Under the pieces are notes generated by a model. The model was not told the origin of the DNA. It was given only the letters and a program-made list of their open reading frames with translations, and made no database searches. Position numbers and translations under genes: made by a program. This document shows positions 7,954 through 16,399 of a DNA stretch of 64,000 nt, piece by piece; positions within the stretch are counted from its first letter, which is position 1, and each line of letters begins with the position of its first letter. The stretch comes from Bacillota bacterium (lineage in GTDB: Bacteria > Bacillota > Sulfobacillia > JAIMAT01), in the NCBI GenBank assembly GCA_029960955.1, contig JASBVS010000002.1, forward strand, positions 82,470-146,469, written 5' to 3'.

Positions 7954-9211
7954 CCGCCGCCAGCGCCCGGGCCAGCTCGCCGAAGAGGCTGGCCCGGGCC
8001 AGCCGCACGACGAGGAAGGCCGCCGCCAGCACCAGGTAGATCCCCGCCACCACCATGCGCACCGATTCCACCGGTAGGACGAACTGGACGGCGAAGAGGC
8101 CGAGGAGGCCGATCGCCTCGAGCTTCGAGAAGTGGAGCTCGGTCAGCAGGAGGACGCCCAGGAGCGACTGGGCGGCGGTCAGGAGCAGTTCCTCCACGCC
8201 CACCGGGGAGAGCGGCATGGCGGCGGGCCGCCCGAGGCTGAGGCTGTAGGCGATGGGGATGGAAGCGATCAGAAGCGTCCACTGGTTGAGCTTGGAGGAG
8301 ACCAGGTTGGCCATGCCCTTGGGCGCATGGACCACCGTGGCCGCCCAGAGGAAGGCGGTCAGGCTCTCGGGGAACTCCGAGAGGAAGGGCGCCACCCACT
8401 GGATCAGGAAGAACTGGGAGATCCCGAAGCCCTCCGCCACCCCGATGACCCCGTCGATGAAGGGCTCTGCGCCGAAGAAGATGACGAAGGCGCCGAAGGC
8501 GATGAAGCCGCCGATGACCAGCGCCTTCCGGACGGGGGGCAGCCGCTTCACCTTGGTGCCGATGCCGATGGCCGGCTCCTCCTCGTCGTCGCCCGGGGGC
8601 AGGCGCAGCGCCATCCAGACGTAGGCGAGGAAGAGGGCGACGAGCAGCAGGCTGTCCAGGAGGGTGATGCTTCCTCGCAGGACGATGACGAAGGCGTAGG
8701 CGGAGGCGATGAGCAGGAAGAGGATCTCCACCGCCTGGTGGCTGGAGAGCCGGATGCCGTCGAAGGGCCGTCGCCGCCGCCGTGCCCCGAGCCAGGCGAG
8801 GAAGAGGATCGCGGGCCAGCCGAGCCCCAGGAGCAGCCGGTTGGAGCCGGTCATGGAGGAGACGACCAGGTCGGTCCGCTGCTGCCAGGCCAGGATGACC
8901 GAGAAGGAGTACTCCGGCGCCACCTCGATCAGGGCCAGGACCGCCAGCGCCACCGCCTGCGAGACGACGCTCTCGAGCCCCTCGACGGCCCAGGAGAGAT
9001 ACATGGAGGCGGCCACGATGGCCAGGCCGGTCACCGCCGCCACGACCAGCGGGTTCTCGCGGCCGAAGCCGCCGAAGAGGACGAGGACGAAGGGGACGAG
9101 GGTCAGCCCGAGCCAGAGGATCTGCCTTCGCTCGCCGCGGCTGAACGCCGCGTCGGCTGGCGAAGACGGGTGGTCGGGTCGCCGCCGGTCGCCGGGAACA
9201 GGGTTCACCAC
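7934..9211 (-). CDS. CaCA-family cation antiporter (sodium/calcium exchanger type), Mn2+-riboswitch controlled
   Basis: A 425-residue integral membrane protein with about ten membrane segments. The two inverted alpha repeats of the CaCA family are visible: ALAVLALIEVAPEYSF with SSMTGSNRLLLGLGWP in the first half, and WVAPFLSEFPESLTAFLW with KGMANLVSSKLNQWTLL in the second. A charged loop (GDDEEEP) separates them. It exchanges a divalent cation for H+ or Na+ across the cytoplasmic membrane. GTG 9211 (or the adjacent GTG 9208) follows AGGAGGTCC on the minus strand. The gene has its own TATAAT promoter and a yybP-ykoY-type leader, which argues that the physiological cargo is Mn2+, or that Mn2+ is its signal. 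Its 3' end overlaps the acyl-CoA dehydrogenase gene by 20 bases. Confidence 0.88.
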   Translation of the reverse strand: MVNPVPGDRRRPDHPSSPADAAFSRGERRQILWLGLTLVPFVLVLFGGFGRENPLVVAAVTGLAIVAASMYLSWAVEGLESVVSQAVALAVLALIEVAPEYSFSVILAWQQRTDLVVSSMTGSNRLLLGLGWPAILFLAWLGARRRRRPFDGIRLSSHQAVEILFLLIASAYAFVIVLRGSITLLDSLLLVALFLAYVWMALRLPPGDDEEEPAIGIGTKVKRLPPVRKALVIGGFIAFGAFVIFFGAEPFIDGVIGVAEGFGISQFFLIQWVAPFLSEFPESLTAFLWAATVVHAPKGMANLVSSKLNQWTLLIASIPIAYSLSLGRPAAMPLSPVGVEELLLTAAQSLLGVLLLTELHFSKLEAIGLLGLFAVQFVLPVESVRMVVAGIYLVLAAAFLVVRLARASLFGELARALAAVSGRRR

Positions 9212-9248
9212 CGGACCTCCTCGCGATCGCCACCGGCCGACAGCCGTA

Positions 9249-9388
9249 CCTTCACGCCGGCCGCGGCGTGAAGGTCTCGCCTGCGACGGATCGCACGGCC
9301 GGCCGGGCGGCGCTCCCCGCGGGAGGCCCCGTGCTGACGACCGAACCGACCGCCCCCGCAGGGGCGGCAGCTACTCCCCTTCACACGG
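9249..9388 (-). promoter_or_regulatory. yybP-ykoY (Mn2+) riboswitch with alternative hairpin
   Basis: On the minus strand the leader begins GTGTGAAGGGGAGTAGC, the conserved 5' block of the yybP-ykoY motif, continues with GGTCGTCAGCACG, and closes with GGCGAGACCTTCAC, so GTGAAGG and CCTTCAC form P1. Two internal stems lie between. Immediately downstream, CGGCGTGAAGG and CCTTCACGCCG (plus-strand 9249-9274) form an 11-bp hairpin that uses the 3' strand of P1, so aptamer and hairpin exclude each other. Mn2+ binding would stabilise P1, break the hairpin and turn on the antiporter. The motif is recognised by eye from known family features. Confidence 0.85.
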
Positions 9389-9410
9389 TCAAGTTACACG
9401 CGCCGGTCCG

Positions 9411-9416
9411 ATTATA
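9411..9416 (-). promoter_or_regulatory. -10 box TATAAT of the riboswitch-antiporter transcript
   Basis: A perfect TATAAT on the minus strand, about 25 bases upstream of the riboswitch 5' end. The -35 is poor: TTACCG at 18 bases is the best candidate. Confidence 0.55.
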
Positions 9417-9466
9417 TCCCGCCTGGCCGGGCCGGTAAGGTGCCCGCGAGGGGCGCCCGCCCGGGC

Positions 9467-11002
9467 CTACTCGGCCAGGAGAGGGCGCAGGATCTTCCCC
9501 GCCGCGCTGCGCGGCAGCGCCGGCAGGAAGCGGACCTCGACGGGCACTTCCTCGCCCAGGTCGAGGCTCCGGCAGCGCTCCAGCACCTCCGCGCGCGTCA
9601 CCCCCGGAGCGGCCGCCACCACCACGCGCAGGCCCGCCGCCTCCTCGCCGCCGGGAGCCCGCCCGAACGGCACCGCGGCCACCTCGCGAACGCCCGGGTG
9701 CGCCGCCACCGCCGCCTCCAGCGCCCGCGTGTCCACCTCGCGCCCGCCGACGCGGACGAACTGGCTCCGCCGTCCCGCCAGGAAAAGGTTCCCCTCCGCG
9801 TCGAGCCAGCCGACGTCGCCGCTCCGCCAGAGGCCCCGGTCCAGGCCGGCCGCCCGCGCCCGCTCCTCGCCGCCCGCGGAGAGGTAGGCGCGCGCCAGCG
9901 CCGGCGAGCGGACGACCACCTCCCCCACCTGCCCGGGAGGAAGCGGCTCCCCGTCCCGCCCGACGACGCTCACCTCGCGGTGACGGACCGGCCGGCCGGC
10001 CGAGGCGTCCAGCTCCTCGCTCCAGGCCAGGCGGAGCGCGATCACCCCGGCCTCGGTGGAGCCGTAGTCCTGTCCCACCCGCCGCCCGTAGGCGCGCTGG
10101 AAGGCGTCGTGGAGCGGCCGCTCCAGCGGCGCCCCCGCGCTCAGGAAGCAGACCACGGAGCGGAAGGCCTCCGGATCGGGCTCCGCCTCCGCCAGGCGCT
10201 GGTAGAGGGCGGGCACGCCGAAGAGGAGCGCCGGCCGGCAGCGGCGCGCCAGCGCCAGCACCTCCCCGGGCTCGGGCGCCGGCGCGACGGCCGCCTGGCC
10301 GCCCAGCGCCAGCGGCGTCATGGTGCCCCCGATGAGCGCGTACGAGTGGGCGAGCGAGGTGCTGACCAGCGTCGACCGGGCCAGCTCGCGCCCCACGTCG
10401 GCGGCGAAGTCCACGATCTCGTTCCAGACCGCCGCCTCCGTGCGGACGGCCAGCTTGGGCGCCTGCTCCGCGCCCGAGGTGAGCTGGGCGATCAGGTCGC
10501 CGGGCCGCCAGCCGCCTGCCCCGGCCTCCAGCCGCTCGAGCCGCAGGCCGAGCGCCTCGCTGCGGGCCAGCACGGGCCGGCCGGTCGGCTCGCCCTCCAG
10601 GGGGAGGAGAAGCCAGCTCGCGCCCGCTTCCTGCGCCTGGCGGGCCGCCTCCGCGGGGGGGAGGCCGGGCGGGAAGAGCGCCACCGGCCGGCCGGAAGCG
10701 GCCGCGGCGAGGAGCGAGGCCACGAAGGGCAGGCCGTTGGGGAGCGCGAGGGCGCCGGCGAGGCCCGCCCCGGCCACCGCCCGGCCCGTCGCCTCCAGCA
10801 GGCTCTGCACCTGCCGGGCCGCCTCGCGCAGCTCGCCGTAGCTGCTCGCCTCCTCCGGGCCCGCCAGGGCCGTCGCCCCCGGCTGCCGCTCGGCCCACTC
10901 CAGGACCGCCGCCGCCCAGCGCGAGGGAAGCCTGGGAGCGGCCTCGACCCGCTCCGGCCCCGTCGTCGCCCGCCCGTTCGTCCTGTCGCGCCGGCGCCGC
11001 AC
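9467..11002 (-). CDS. AMP-dependent acyl-CoA synthetase/ligase family protein
   Basis: A 511-residue member of the adenylate-forming (ANL) superfamily, which activates a carboxylate as acyl-AMP and usually transfers it to CoA or a carrier protein. Visible signatures: a P-loop-like LTSGAEQAPK (the common form is TSGTTGxPK), LSAGAPLE, GQDYGSTEAG, the hinge region WRSGDVGWLDAEGNLFLAGR, and PRSAAGKILR with the catalytic C-terminal Lys. Ala-Glu in the P-loop is atypical, and the protein is shorter than acetyl-CoA synthetases. The substrate cannot be predicted. GTG 11002 follows GAGGGAGGGG. The gene is divergent from phoP and transcribed toward the antiporter. Confidence 0.82.
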   Translation of the reverse strand: MRRRRDRTNGRATTGPERVEAAPRLPSRWAAAVLEWAERQPGATALAGPEEASSYGELREAARQVQSLLEATGRAVAGAGLAGALALPNGLPFVASLLAAAASGRPVALFPPGLPPAEAARQAQEAGASWLLLPLEGEPTGRPVLARSEALGLRLERLEAGAGGWRPGDLIAQLTSGAEQAPKLAVRTEAAVWNEIVDFAADVGRELARSTLVSTSLAHSYALIGGTMTPLALGGQAAVAPAPEPGEVLALARRCRPALLFGVPALYQRLAEAEPDPEAFRSVVCFLSAGAPLERPLHDAFQRAYGRRVGQDYGSTEAGVIALRLAWSEELDASAGRPVRHREVSVVGRDGEPLPPGQVGEVVVRSPALARAYLSAGGEERARAAGLDRGLWRSGDVGWLDAEGNLFLAGRRSQFVRVGGREVDTRALEAAVAAHPGVREVAAVPFGRAPGGEEAAGLRVVVAAAPGVTRAEVLERCRSLDLGEEVPVEVRFLPALPRSAAGKILRPLLAE

Positions 11003-11169
11003 CGTCGCCCGACCCCTCCCTCTGCCGTCGATGAGCCGGAATGCGTCCCGCCGAGAATACGGGGGGAGGCGTGCCGCTCCCTGCCGCGAGCCGGGCGCAT
11101 TTGCTAACGTGAAGGTACGGGAAGGAGCGAGCGCCGCGCGGCTTCTCGCGGAGGAGGCGAAGCCCGGCC

Positions 11170-11880
11170 GTGACCGAGGTGCTGGTGGTCGACGACGAGG
11201 GTTCCATCCGCAAGCTCCTCGAGTTCAACCTGCGCAAGGCGGGCTTCCAGCCGCTCCTGGCCGGCAGCGGCCGGGAGGCGCTGGAGATCCTGCGCAGCCG
11301 CAAGCCCGACCTGGCCATCGTCGACCTGATGCTGCCGGATGTGGACGGCTTCGACCTCTACCGGCGCATCTCCGCCGAACGGCCGTTGCCCGTGCTCTTC
11401 CTGACCGCGCGGGACAGCGAGGTCGACCGGGTCCTGGGTCTGGAGCTGGGCGCCGACGACTACGTGACCAAGCCTTTCTCGCCGCGGGAGCTGGTGGCGC
11501 GCGTGCGGGCCATCCTGCGCCGGCTGGAGCGCGCCAGGGAGACGGCGGCGGCGGGAGCCCCGGCCGCTCCGGGGGAGCCGGGCCTGCTCCGCTTCGACGA
11601 CCTGGTCATCGACCTGCGCGGCCACAGGGTGACGCGCGCGGGCCGGGAGGTCGCTCTGACGCCCAAGGAGTTCGAGCTGCTGGCCTTCCTGGCGACCCAC
11701 GCGGGCGCGGCGCTCTCGCGCGAGACGCTCCTGGAGGCCGTCTGGGGGGACGACTTCTTCGGCGACCGGCGCGTGGTGGACGTCCACATCCGGCACTTGC
11801 GCGAGAAGGTCGAGAACGACCCCTCGCACCCGGTCCTCATCCGGACCGTCCGCGGCGTAGGGTACCGCTTCGGGGGGTGA
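11170..11880 (+). CDS. phoP: OmpR/PhoB-family response regulator, probably PhoP
   Basis: A 236-residue two-domain regulator. The receiver domain (1-120) has the acidic pair DDE at 8-10, phosphoacceptor Asp52 in VDLMLPDVDG, a switch Thr in LFLTARD and the conserved Lys in YVTKPFSPREL. The C-terminal winged helix (about 135-236) has LTPKEFELLAFLATHAG, RETLLEAVWGDDFFGDRRVVDVHIRHLREKVE and TVRGVGYRF. The sensor kinase follows after 4 bases and phoU comes next, so this is most likely the phosphate-starvation regulator PhoP/PhoB. WalR-type paralogues look similar. GTG 11170 is the start, with GGAGGAGG 11 bases upstream. Confidence 0.9.
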   Translation: MTEVLVVDDEGSIRKLLEFNLRKAGFQPLLAGSGREALEILRSRKPDLAIVDLMLPDVDGFDLYRRISAERPLPVLFLTARDSEVDRVLGLELGADDYVTKPFSPRELVARVRAILRRLERARETAAAGAPAAPGEPGLLRFDDLVIDLRGHRVTRAGREVALTPKEFELLAFLATHAGAALSRETLLEAVWGDDFFGDRRVVDVHIRHLREKVENDPSHPVLIRTVRGVGYRFGG

Positions 11881-11884
11881 GCGC

Positions 11885-13231
11885 GTGTCGGCCTCCGGCC
11901 TCTTCCTCGGGGCGGTGGTCTTTCTGGTCGGGGCGCTCCTGGGTGGCTGGCTCCGCGACCGTCACTGGCGGGCGGGCGTCGGCCGCTGGCGCGCGGTCCT
12001 CGAGGGCGCGCGGCGCGAGGAAGACGTGGAGGCGCCGGCTCCGCTCCTCGACCTCGTCCGCCTCGTGCGCGGGCGGCTGCGGGAGCTTCGCGCGGAGCTG
12101 GAGCGCTGCCGCGAGAGGACGCTCCTCCTGGAGCAGTCGCTGCGGGCGCTGCCCACCGGGCTGATGCTGGTCGACCGGGAGGGGCGGGCGCTCCTCTTCA
12201 ACCCCGCCCTGACCGAGCTGCTGGGGACCGGGAAGTCGCGGGCGCAGGCCGGCCGGCCGCACATCGAGCTGACCCAGAACTTCCGCCTCAGCGAGATGGT
12301 CGAGGGGGTCCTGCGGGACGGCGTGGAGCGCTCCATGGAGGTGACGCCGCCCGCCTTCCGCGACCGCTACCTCGAGGCCCGCTGTGTCCCGCTGGGCGCT
12401 GCGCTCCCCGGGCCGGAAACGGGCGGGGGCACGGAGGCGGATGGCGGCGGGGACGGCGAAGGGCGGCGCGGCGGCGCGCTCCTCGTCCTCCACGACGTCA
12501 GCTCGATCCGCCGCGCCGAGCGGCTGCGGCGCGACTTCGTCGCCAACGTCTCGCACGAGTTGCGGACGCCGGTCACCTCCATCCTGGGGTTCACGGAGAC
12601 GCTCCTCGACGGCGCCATCGACGACCACGCCCTGGCGCGGGAGTTCGTGGGCATCATCGAGGGGGAGGCGCGGCGGCTGGCGGCGATGGTGGAGGAGCTC
12701 CTGGACCTGGCGCAGCTGGAGGCGAAGCAGGTCGAGCTCAACTACCGAACCTTCCAGGTCGAAGAGCTGGTGCGCGAGGTCGTGGAACGCTTCCACCCCC
12801 TGGCGCGGCAGCGCGGCGTCGAGCTGGAAGGCGAGGCGGATCCCTCGCTGCAACTGGAGGCGGACCGGCAGAGGGTCGGCCAGCTCCTGAGCAACCTGGT
12901 GGATAATGGCATCAAGTATACTTCCGAAGGCGGGCGCGTGCTCGTCCGCGCCCGGGCGGAGAGTCGCGCCCAGCGACCGGGCGTGCTGCTGGTCGTGGAG
13001 GACACCGGCCGCGGCATTCCCGCCGACCAGCTGGACCGCATCTTCGAGCGTTTCTACCGGGTCGGCGGGGGGCGGGAGCGGCCGGAGAACCAGACGGGGG
13101 GTAGCGGCCTGGGGCTGGCGATCGTCAAGCACGTCGCGGAGGTGCACGGAGGCAGCGTCGACGTCTGGAGCGAGCCCGGGAAGGGCTCGCGGTTCGAGGT
13201 CTGGTTGCCTGCACAGGCGGCGGGCCGGTGA
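11885..13231 (+). CDS. phoR: Membrane sensor histidine kinase, probably PhoR
   Basis: A 448-residue kinase. One membrane segment (about 5-23) is followed directly by cytoplasmic helices; there is no extracytoplasmic loop, as in PhoR proteins that sense phosphate status through PhoU and the transporter. A PAS-like domain spans about 85-165. The dimerisation domain has the phospho-acceptor His224 in NVSHELRTPVTSILGFTET. The ATPase domain carries LLSNLVDNGIKYT (N box), VVEDTGRGIPADQL (G1), IFERFYRV (F box) and GGSGLGLAIVKHV (G2). A Gly/Glu-rich insert (about 176-198) interrupts the PAS-HisKA junction. GTG 11885 follows the phoP stop by 4 bases, indicating translational coupling. Confidence 0.9.
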   Translation: MSASGLFLGAVVFLVGALLGGWLRDRHWRAGVGRWRAVLEGARREEDVEAPAPLLDLVRLVRGRLRELRAELERCRERTLLLEQSLRALPTGLMLVDREGRALLFNPALTELLGTGKSRAQAGRPHIELTQNFRLSEMVEGVLRDGVERSMEVTPPAFRDRYLEARCVPLGAALPGPETGGGTEADGGGDGEGRRGGALLVLHDVSSIRRAERLRRDFVANVSHELRTPVTSILGFTETLLDGAIDDHALAREFVGIIEGEARRLAAMVEELLDLAQLEAKQVELNYRTFQVEELVREVVERFHPLARQRGVELEGEADPSLQLEADRQRVGQLLSNLVDNGIKYTSEGGRVLVRARAESRAQRPGVLLVVEDTGRGIPADQLDRIFERFYRVGGGRERPENQTGGSGLGLAIVKHVAEVHGGSVDVWSEPGKGSRFEVWLPAQAAGR

Positions 13232-13274
13232 GCCGGATCCGGGTCGTGCACGGCGCCGACGGGAGGGAGCGCCC

Positions 13275-13931
13275 ATGCCCAGAGAGAGCTTCAACGCCCA
13301 GCTGGAGGGGCTGCAGAGCACGCTGCTCAAGATGGGCAGCCGCGTGGAGGAAGCCATACAGGCCGTCATCCGCGCGCTGGTCGACCGCGATCCGGTGGTC
13401 GCCCGGGCGGTGGTGGAGGGCGACGACGAGATCGACCGCCTCCAGCACGAGGTGGAGCACGAGGCGTCGCAGCTGATCGCCCTGCAGCAGCCGCTGGCCG
13501 GCGACCTGCGCCACATCGTCAGCGCCATCAAGATCAGCGGCGACCTGGAGCGGATCGGCGACAACTGCGAGAACATCGCCAAGGTGGTCATCCGGCTGGG
13601 CGGCCAGCCCTACGTCAAGCCGCTCATCGACGTGCCGCGCATGGGCGAGCTGGCGCGCAGCATGCTCCGCGACACGCTGGAGGCCTACGTCTCCCGCGAC
13701 GTGGAGGCCATCCGGACGCTGCCGGAGCGCGACGACGAGGTGGACCATCTCTACTCGCAGGTGCTGCGCGAGCTTCTCACCTACATGATGCAGGACCCGC
13801 AGACCATCCAGCAGGGGATGGAGCTGCTCCTGGTCTCCCGCTACTTGGAGCGGATCGCCGACCACGTCACCAACGTCGGCGAGTCCGTCATCTACCTGGT
13901 GACGGGCGAGCACGTCGACCTGAACGCCTGA
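13275..13931 (+). CDS. phoU: Phosphate signalling protein PhoU
   Basis: A 218-residue all-helical protein with two PhoU repeats of three helices each. The first has VVEGDDEIDRLQHEVE and DLRHIVSAIKISGDLERIGDNCENIA; the second has RDDEVDHLYSQVLREL and LLVSRYLERIADHVTNVGESVIY. The E-x-x-x-D motifs bind metal clusters. PhoU links the high-affinity phosphate transporter to the PhoR kinase and restrains it when phosphate is plentiful. ATG 13275 has GGGAGGGAG upstream. It lies 43 bases after phoR in the same operon. No pst transporter genes are in the window. Confidence 0.95.
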   Translation: MPRESFNAQLEGLQSTLLKMGSRVEEAIQAVIRALVDRDPVVARAVVEGDDEIDRLQHEVEHEASQLIALQQPLAGDLRHIVSAIKISGDLERIGDNCENIAKVVIRLGGQPYVKPLIDVPRMGELARSMLRDTLEAYVSRDVEAIRTLPERDDEVDHLYSQVLRELLTYMMQDPQTIQQGMELLLVSRYLERIADHVTNVGESVIYLVTGEHVDLNA

Positions 13932-13986
13932 GCCCGCTGCGCGACCGGAGCGCCGGGCAGGCCGCCCGCGCGCGGGAGGTGATCCG

Positions 13987-14967
13987 TTGAAGCGGCTCTA
14001 CGGCGGCATCGACCTGGGAGGCAGCAAGATCGAGTCCGTGGTCTGCGACGAGGAGGGCCGGGTGCTCGCCTCCGAGCGGCGGCCGACCCCCGTGGAGTCG
14101 GCCGGCGCGCTCCTGGAGGGGCTGGCCGCCTCGCTGCGGGCGGCCTGCGCCACCGCGGGCGCCCGCCCGGAGGAGCTGGAAGGCGTGGGCCTCGGCGCGC
14201 CGGGGCCGCTGGACGCCGGCAGTGGTCTCCTCCTGGAACCGCCCAACCTGGGTGGTCTCCGCGACCTGCCGCTGGCGGAGCCGCTCGCGAGGATGCTGGG
14301 CGCGCCCTGCTTCCTGGAGAACGACGCCAACGCGGCCGCGCTGGGCGAGTTCACCTTCGGGGCCGGCCGCGGCGTGCGGGACGGCGTCTACATCACTCTC
14401 AGCACGGGCATCGGCGGCGGGCTCGTCCTCGACGGGCGGCTCTACCGGGGCGCCTCCGGCACCGCCGGCGAGGTCGGCCACATGATCCTCGAGCCGGAGG
14501 GTCCGCTCTGCGGCTGCGGCCGGCGGGGCTGCTGGGAGGCGCTGGCCTCGGGCCTTGCGCTGGCGCGCGAGGCGCGGGCCGCGCTGGAGCGGCTGCCCGC
14601 GGGGCCGGAGCGGGAGTGGTGGCTCGCACGCCTCTCGGGGCGGCTGGAAGCCGTCACCGCCCGCGACGTCTTCGCCGCCGAGGCGGCGGGCGTCGCCCCC
14701 GGCCCGGAGCTGGTGGAGCGGGAGGCCGGCTGGGTGGGCGTCGGCATGGCCAACCTGATCCAGCTCCTGGCGCCGCGGCGCATCGTCGTCGGCGGCGGGC
14801 TGAGCCGCGCCGGCGAGCGCCTGCTCGGCCGGGCGAGGGCGAGGGCGCTCGAGCTCGCCTTCGCCAGCGCGACGCGCGAACTGGAGATCGTCCCGGCGGA
14901 GCTGGAGGCGCCGGGGGCGGTCGGCGCCGCGGTGGTCGCCATGCGCCGGCTGCGAGGCGAGGCGTAG
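13987..14967 (+). CDS. ROK-family sugar kinase (glucokinase type)
   Basis: A 326-residue ROK protein. The ATP-binding start GGIDLGGSKIESVV, the catalytic region with ENDANAAALGE (general-base Asp), STGIGGGLVLDGRLY, the GHM segment with the zinc-binding cluster CGCGRRGCWE (about 171-180), and a late VVGGGLS are all present. Such enzymes phosphorylate glucose or a related hexose. There is no DNA-binding domain, so it is a kinase and not a ROK repressor. TTG 13987 is the start because GGGAGGTGAT lies immediately upstream. It follows phoU by 55 bases and could share its transcript. The exact sugar is not predictable. Confidence 0.88.
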   Translation: MKRLYGGIDLGGSKIESVVCDEEGRVLASERRPTPVESAGALLEGLAASLRAACATAGARPEELEGVGLGAPGPLDAGSGLLLEPPNLGGLRDLPLAEPLARMLGAPCFLENDANAAALGEFTFGAGRGVRDGVYITLSTGIGGGLVLDGRLYRGASGTAGEVGHMILEPEGPLCGCGRRGCWEALASGLALAREARAALERLPAGPEREWWLARLSGRLEAVTARDVFAAEAAGVAPGPELVEREAGWVGVGMANLIQLLAPRRIVVGGGLSRAGERLLGRARARALELAFASATRELEIVPAELEAPGAVGAAVVAMRRLRGEA

Positions 14968-15016
14968 GCGCCTCCGCGGCCGCCGCGGGCGGGAGGCCGC
15001 CCGGGACAGGCGGTAT

Positions 15017-15043
15017 ACGCGCTTCCGGGCGGTTCATATACTA
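15017..15043 (+). promoter_or_regulatory. Sigma-K-like sporulation promoter of ytxC
   Basis: CATATACTA at 15035-15043 fits the sigma-K -10 pattern CATANNNTA, and AC at 15017-15018 sits exactly 16 bases upstream, as in sigma-K -35 elements. It lies 53 bases before ytxC. Sigma-E shares part of the -10 pattern. Confidence 0.5.
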
Positions 15044-15096
15044 AAGCGCCTTCTCGGCGCGAAACGGGGAGGTCGGGGGAGAGGAGGGAGAGGGGC

Positions 15097-15999
15097 GTGG
15101 AGACGATCCTGATCGGCACCTCGCTGGCCGCCGACGCCATCGCGGAACGGCTCCGCTTCGAGGCCGGCCTCGCTTCCGACGGCGGCTACCGGCTGGAGAT
15201 CCGGTCCGAGCGGCGCGACCGCTGGGAGTTCCTCACCTGCCAGTTCGCCACGCCCTATCCCCTCACGGTGGAGACCACGCGCGCCATCCGCCACCTGGTG
15301 GCCGACGCCCTCTCCGACGTGATCGTCGAACGGCTGGAGCCGGTCTGGCTCGACCGGGTGGTGGAGCGCAACTACGGCTACTTCGGTCAGCGCGCGCGGC
15401 GGGAGATCGCCAGGCTCGCCCGCGCCCGCTTCTACGGCAATCCGGAGGGCCGGCCGGGGCTCAGCTACCTGATCGCGCGGCGCTCCCAGGTCCTCGAACG
15501 GCTGAGCGACTTCCTGGAACGGCACGGCGAGGTGGTGGTGGACGGCTTCCTGCGCTTCCGCATGAAGGATTACGTCCAGCAGCTGGAGGACGCCGTCGAC
15601 GAGGCGGTCGACGAGTACCTCAGCCGGCGGGAGGAGGAGGAGCTGATCCGCTTCCTGCACGAGGTCCTGAGCTCCAGGAAGCCCCGCCTGCCGGAGGTCC
15701 ACGTGCTGGTCCGCCAGGGCGGTTCCTTCTACCTGGCGGACGGCCGCCACCGCCAGCTCTCCCAGGAGCTGCTGGTCGACATGGGGGTGGAGCTGGGGGA
15801 GGAGACGGAGGTGGTCGACCTCCTCCTCAGCGCGCTCCTCTCCGTGGCTCCCGCCCGCGTCCTCCTGCACGGCGCCGAGCACCTGGATCCGCCGGCGCTG
15901 AGCATGGCGCAGGGCATCTTCGCGGAGCGGCTGGAACTCTGCCCGGGTTGCGCGTGGTGCCGCCGGGCCGTCTTCGGAGGGCGGCCGAGCCCCACCTGA
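15097..15999 (+). CDS. ytxC: Putative sporulation protein YtxC
   Basis: A 300-residue protein recognised as YtxC by the central segment HGEVVVDGFLRFRMKDY, followed by a long acidic helix (QLEDAVDEAVDEYLSRREEEELI). The family is restricted to spore formers and its biochemical role is unknown. In Bacillus and relatives ytxC lies just upstream of thrS. Here thrS is also downstream, but a minus-strand sulfide operon has been inserted between them, a useful trace of rearrangement. The C-terminus has a CPGCAWC cysteine cluster, unusual for the family and possibly metal-binding. GTG 15097 follows GAGGAGGGAG. Expression in the mother cell is suggested by the promoter-like element upstream. Confidence 0.85.
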   Translation: METILIGTSLAADAIAERLRFEAGLASDGGYRLEIRSERRDRWEFLTCQFATPYPLTVETTRAIRHLVADALSDVIVERLEPVWLDRVVERNYGYFGQRARREIARLARARFYGNPEGRPGLSYLIARRSQVLERLSDFLERHGEVVVDGFLRFRMKDYVQQLEDAVDEAVDEYLSRREEEELIRFLHEVLSSRKPRLPEVHVLVRQGGSFYLADGRHRQLSQELLVDMGVELGEETEVVDLLLSALLSVAPARVLLHGAEHLDPPALSMAQGIFAERLELCPGCAWCRRAVFGGRPSPT

Positions 16000-16066
16000 A
16001 GAATGCCCCCGGCTTTCCGCTCGGGCTGGTCCGGGCGGCCCTGCCGGCTCCCCGACCGGCGCGGCG

Positions 16067-16122
16067 AGAGAAGAGAAGGGCGGCCGCGTCGCCCCGCCCG
16101 GCGGCGAGGATCGCGGCCGCCC
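16067..16122 (-). terminator. Terminator of the sulfide operon
   Basis: GGGCGGCCGCG (16078-16088) and CGCGGCCGCCC (16112-16122) pair perfectly over 11 bp, with a smaller stem inside the loop. Read on the minus strand it is followed by TTCTCTTCTCTC, a U-rich tail. It lies between convergent ytxC and tusA and may serve both. Confidence 0.65.
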
Positions 16123-16156
16123 GCCCCGCCGGCGTCGCCCGCGGGGGACCCGCCTC

Positions 16157-16399
16157 CTACTTCACCTTCCGCACGATGATCCGGTCGTAGCCCTCGTACT
16201 CCTCGACGCCGACGAACTCCTGGCCCGCCTTCTGGGCCCAGTTGGGGATGTCCCGCTTCGAGCCCTGGTCGGTGGAGAGAACGGCGATGGTGTCGCCGAC
16301 GCTGGCCGAGCGGATGGCCCGGATCAGCTCCATCATGGGTCCCGGGCAGAAGCTCCCGCGCGCGTCGATCTCCCTGGTCACCTGCATTCCTTCCGCCAT
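16157..16399 (-). CDS. tusA: TusA-like sulfur carrier protein
   Basis: An 80-residue SirA/TusA/YedF-type protein. The sulfur-carrying Cys18 is in FCPGPMM, the CPxP motif of the family, followed by the amphipathic helix and the strand DTIAVLSTDQGSKRDIPNWAQKAG typical of the fold. TusA proteins accept persulfide sulfur on this Cys and relay it. Being last in an operon with sulfide:quinone reductase and DsrE suggests it carries sulfane sulfur from sulfide oxidation and not tRNA thiolation. ATG 16399 has GGGAGGCG upstream. Confidence 0.92.
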   Translation of the reverse strand: MAEGMQVTREIDARGSFCPGPMMELIRAIRSASVGDTIAVLSTDQGSKRDIPNWAQKAGQEFVGVEEYEGYDRIIVRKVK

